Shown here piece by piece: positions 5,330 through 6,360 of a DNA stretch of 6,360 nucleotides. The DNA comes from Streptosporangiaceae bacterium (GTDB lineage: Bacteria > Actinomycetota > Actinomycetes > Streptosporangiales > Streptosporangiaceae): the NCBI GenBank assembly GCA_030040475.1, contig JASHTQ010000136.1, positions 1-6,360 of the forward strand. The letters run 5' to 3'. A program made the position numbers and the translations under genes. Under the pieces are notes generated by a model that saw only the letters and a list, made by a program, of their open reading frames with translations, searched no databases and was not told the DNA's origin. Each line of letters starts with the position of its first letter. Position 1 is the first letter of the stretch.

Positions 5330-5547
5330 CGGATGGAGACGGCAGCGCGCCTTGCCCGAGGGCGAGCCCCGTGCTCCTGGGCGAGTTCTGCGGCTGGGTG
5401 GATCGAGGCTCATCTAAGGAGGCCGCGCCTAGCGCCGGTACGGCCCGTGGGCACTCCAGCCATGCATGTGCGGCTGGAATCCTGAAATGGCAGGTCAGGG
5501 CCGGAATCTGGGCGAGGACGGTCAGCCTGACCGCTCCTGCGGGTCCC
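5330..5547. other. Stretch upstream of the toxin-antitoxin operon, no gene supported
   Basis: Overlapping open frames on both strands have no recognisable family features. The long minus frame ending at 5307 begins inside the tRNA remnant and is spurious. I see no RNA gene here. Repeats begin at 5548. Confidence 0.45.
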
Positions 5548-5610
5548 GTCCGTGGCTTTTCCCGTCCCCGTCCGTGGGCTGGTCCGTGCCTGTCCGTGGA
5601 CCGCACGGAC
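5548..5610. repeat. Left cluster of GTCCGTGG repeats
   Basis: GTCCGTGG occurs at 5548-5555, 5570-5577 and 5592-5599, with the variant GTCCGTGC at 5582-5589. The reverse form GCACGGAC at 5603-5610 makes a 7-bp inverted repeat with the last copy (5592-5598 with 5604-5610, 5-base spacer). Start-to-start spacings are 22, 12 and 10 bases. The clustering far exceeds what base composition would give in so short a stretch. They lie about 110-170 bases left of the tRNA remnant and resemble recombinase arm sites or protein-binding iterons. Confidence 0.65.
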
Positions 5611-5627
5611 CCCGAACCAGGCGCGCG

Positions 5628-5645
5628 CGGACGCATAGCGGACGG
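5628..5645 (+). repeat. 18-bp direct repeat, left copy
   Basis: CGGACGCATAGCGGACGG matches 5882-5899 at 17 of 18 positions in the same orientation. The two copies lie 254 bases apart and bracket the tRNA remnant and its hairpin. Confidence 0.65.
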
Positions 5646-5703
5646 CGGCGGCCCGCGAACGCGCCTAGGACGGCGTATGCGCTGGTCAGCGCGGGGTGAC
5701 TCG

Positions 5704-5771
5704 GGCAGGAGGAGCGTGCTGTAAAACCGTCGGCTAAGCCTACGATGGTTCGAACCCATCACCTGCCACCA
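5704..5771 (+). tRNA. tRNA-Tyr (GTA) remnant lacking the D-arm; possible attachment site
   Basis: The 3' part is textbook tRNA-Tyr: anticodon loop CTGTAAA with GTA at 5721-5723, a class II variable arm (GGC-TAA-GCC, about 5731-5743), T-stem GATGG/CCATC with loop TTCGAAC (5744-5760), acceptor strand ACCTGCC, discriminator A and encoded CCA (5769-5771). A matching 5' acceptor half, GGCAGG, is present at 5704-5709, but only 68 bases are spanned instead of about 85. The D-arm is missing, and the 5' anticodon stem GCGTG pairs poorly with ACCGT (two mismatches at the loop end). It cannot fold as a normal tRNA. There are two explanations. One is a gene that lost its D-arm. The other is a recombination remnant in which only the part from the anticodon loop onward (5719-5771) is tRNA-derived, as at the far end of elements integrated into tRNA genes. 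Confidence 0.75.
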
Positions 5772-5779
5772 CCAGCGAA

Positions 5780-5820
5780 AACGCCCCGCTAGCTGCGAAT
5801 TCTCCTGCTAGCAGGGCGTT
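5780..5820 (+). terminator. Strong hairpin after the tRNA-Tyr remnant
   Basis: AACGCCCCGCTAGC (5780-5793) pairs with GCTAGCAGGGCGTT (5807-5820), 13 of 14 positions, around a 13-base loop. It lies 9 bases after the tRNA CCA end, where a tRNA transcript would end. The A-rich lead and TT end fit a bidirectional terminator, but no long T-run follows. Its retention suggests that the tRNA 3' flank was kept together with the remnant. Confidence 0.65.
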
Positions 5821-5878
5821 ACTTCGCTGTCCCGTCATGTGTCACCTTGTCGCGCTGTAGACCGTGATGTTGCGCTGT

Positions 5879-5982
5879 CCACGGACGCATGGCGGACGGG
5901 CGTCCGTGCCGTTAGGACGGTCGGTGTGCCCAGTTACGACGGTTGGTGCGCACCGTCGGCTGTTTCACGGACGGCCACGGAC
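5879..5982. repeat. Right cluster of CCACGGAC repeats (inverse of the left cluster)
   Basis: CCACGGAC, the reverse complement of GTCCGTGG, occurs at 5879-5886 and 5975-5982. A variant TCACGGAC is at 5965-5972, 10 bases from the last copy, and GTCCGTGC is at 5902-5909. Orientation is mainly opposite to the left cluster, so the two clusters face each other across the tRNA remnant at similar distances. Confidence 0.6.
5882..5899 (+). repeat. 18-bp direct repeat, right copy
   Basis: This is CGGACGCATGGCGGACGG, one base different from 5628-5645. Its left end overlaps the CCACGGAC copy at 5879-5886, which suggests that the two repeat types belong to one nested set. Confidence 0.6.
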
Positions 5983-6045
5983 GGGCTGGGGGCGGTGACG
6001 TATCCGGCCCGACTGGCGCCGCGGGCCCGGTGGGCGCTTCGGTGA

Positions 6046-6360
6046 TCGCGTTGATGGCGTGCGAGCACGGAGCCAGTACCATTCCCGACTGGTTATGCCA
6101 TTGGTCTACTTTGATCGCGCGCTGCTGGTTGCGGTCGGTGACAGCGATCCCCTGTCGCCGGGGAATGCGCGGCGTGCGAGCGTGGCGGTCGGCTTGGCGT
6201 GCGGGGGTGAGCTTGGGGAACGAGGACGCCGGCCCTAACCAGACCGTCACGCCGCAGCCGGGGAAGGCGAGATCCCGCGCAGCGAGGCACAGAACTGTCC
6301 GGACACGGCGGGCCGCCTGGGACAGCACTGGACCGGGTCGGGGCCGATGCCGCTGCGACA
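6046..6360. other. Right end of window, no gene recognised
   Basis: A minus-strand frame is open over 5912-6328. A short stretch, RTVLCLAARDLAFPGCG, faintly recalls the start of HNH-endonuclease domains in DUF222 proteins, but the cysteine pair and His-rich follow-up (AHHI, HHH) are missing. There is no ribosome site, and the 3' part of the frame runs through the repeat cluster. A decayed gene or a non-coding shadow are both possible; I assign no product. Confidence 0.3.

Noticed and set aside
5307..5762. 151-codon minus-strand frame starting in the tRNA remnant
   Set aside because: It begins antisense to the tRNA T-arm (reading MGSNHRR...), a well-known source of spurious gene calls, and runs through the repeat cluster and the toxin-antitoxin promoter.
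5548..5982. CRISPR array
   Set aside because: The repeats are only 8 bp, unevenly spaced and in both orientations, without uniform spacers.

Overview
The window is GC-rich throughout. It has short intergenic gaps, GTG starts, probable leaderless promoters, a DUF3040 protein and actinobacterial transposase types. All of this points to a high-GC actinomycete such as a streptomycete, Frankia or a relative; the species cannot be named. It reads as an accessory, mobile-element-worn region: intact small genes sit between decayed remnants, one apparently complete insertion sequence, and a tRNA-Tyr-derived site ringed by short repeats.

Layout. 1-460 (-): the N-terminal part of an IS481-type transposase, running off the left edge and lacking its first catalytic Asp. 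513-1100 (+): an intact TetR-type regulator, probably leaderless, with an operator-like palindrome over its promoter. 1101-1305: no gene supported. 1306-1557 (-): a fragment of a zinc-dependent medium-chain dehydrogenase. 1460-2437 (-): a six-helix AceTr/SatP (GPR1/FUN34/YaaH) transporter whose reading frame runs on, in another frame, into the dehydrogenase remnant. 2538-2930 (-): a two-helix DUF3040 membrane protein just upstream of the transporter, probably in the same transcription unit. 2975-3342: intergenic, with palindromes only. 3343-4562: an IS of about 1.2 kb with 24-bp imperfect terminal inverted repeats around a DDE transposase with complete catalytic residues. 4689-5310 (-): a two-gene toxin-antitoxin operon (small antitoxin, then a PIN-domain toxin) with a consensus -10 and a perfect inverted repeat over the antitoxin start. 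5704-5820: a tRNA-Tyr (GTA) remnant without a D-arm, followed by a strong hairpin. 6046-6360: no gene recognised.

How the parts relate. DUF3040 and the transporter look like a small membrane operon. The TetR gene lies near the dehydrogenase fragment, and TetR/dehydrogenase neighbours are common, but no functional link can be shown here. The toxin-antitoxin pair is a self-regulated module. The most unusual stretch is 5548-5982: copies of GTCCGTGG lie to the left of the tRNA-Tyr remnant, and mainly the reverse orientation (CCACGGAC) lies to its right. That mirror arrangement around a tRNA 3' half resembles the attachment site of a tyrosine-recombinase integrative element (tRNA-Tyr is a known target of such elements, for example SLP1). 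No integrase, excisionase or replication gene is visible in the window, so this remains an inference.
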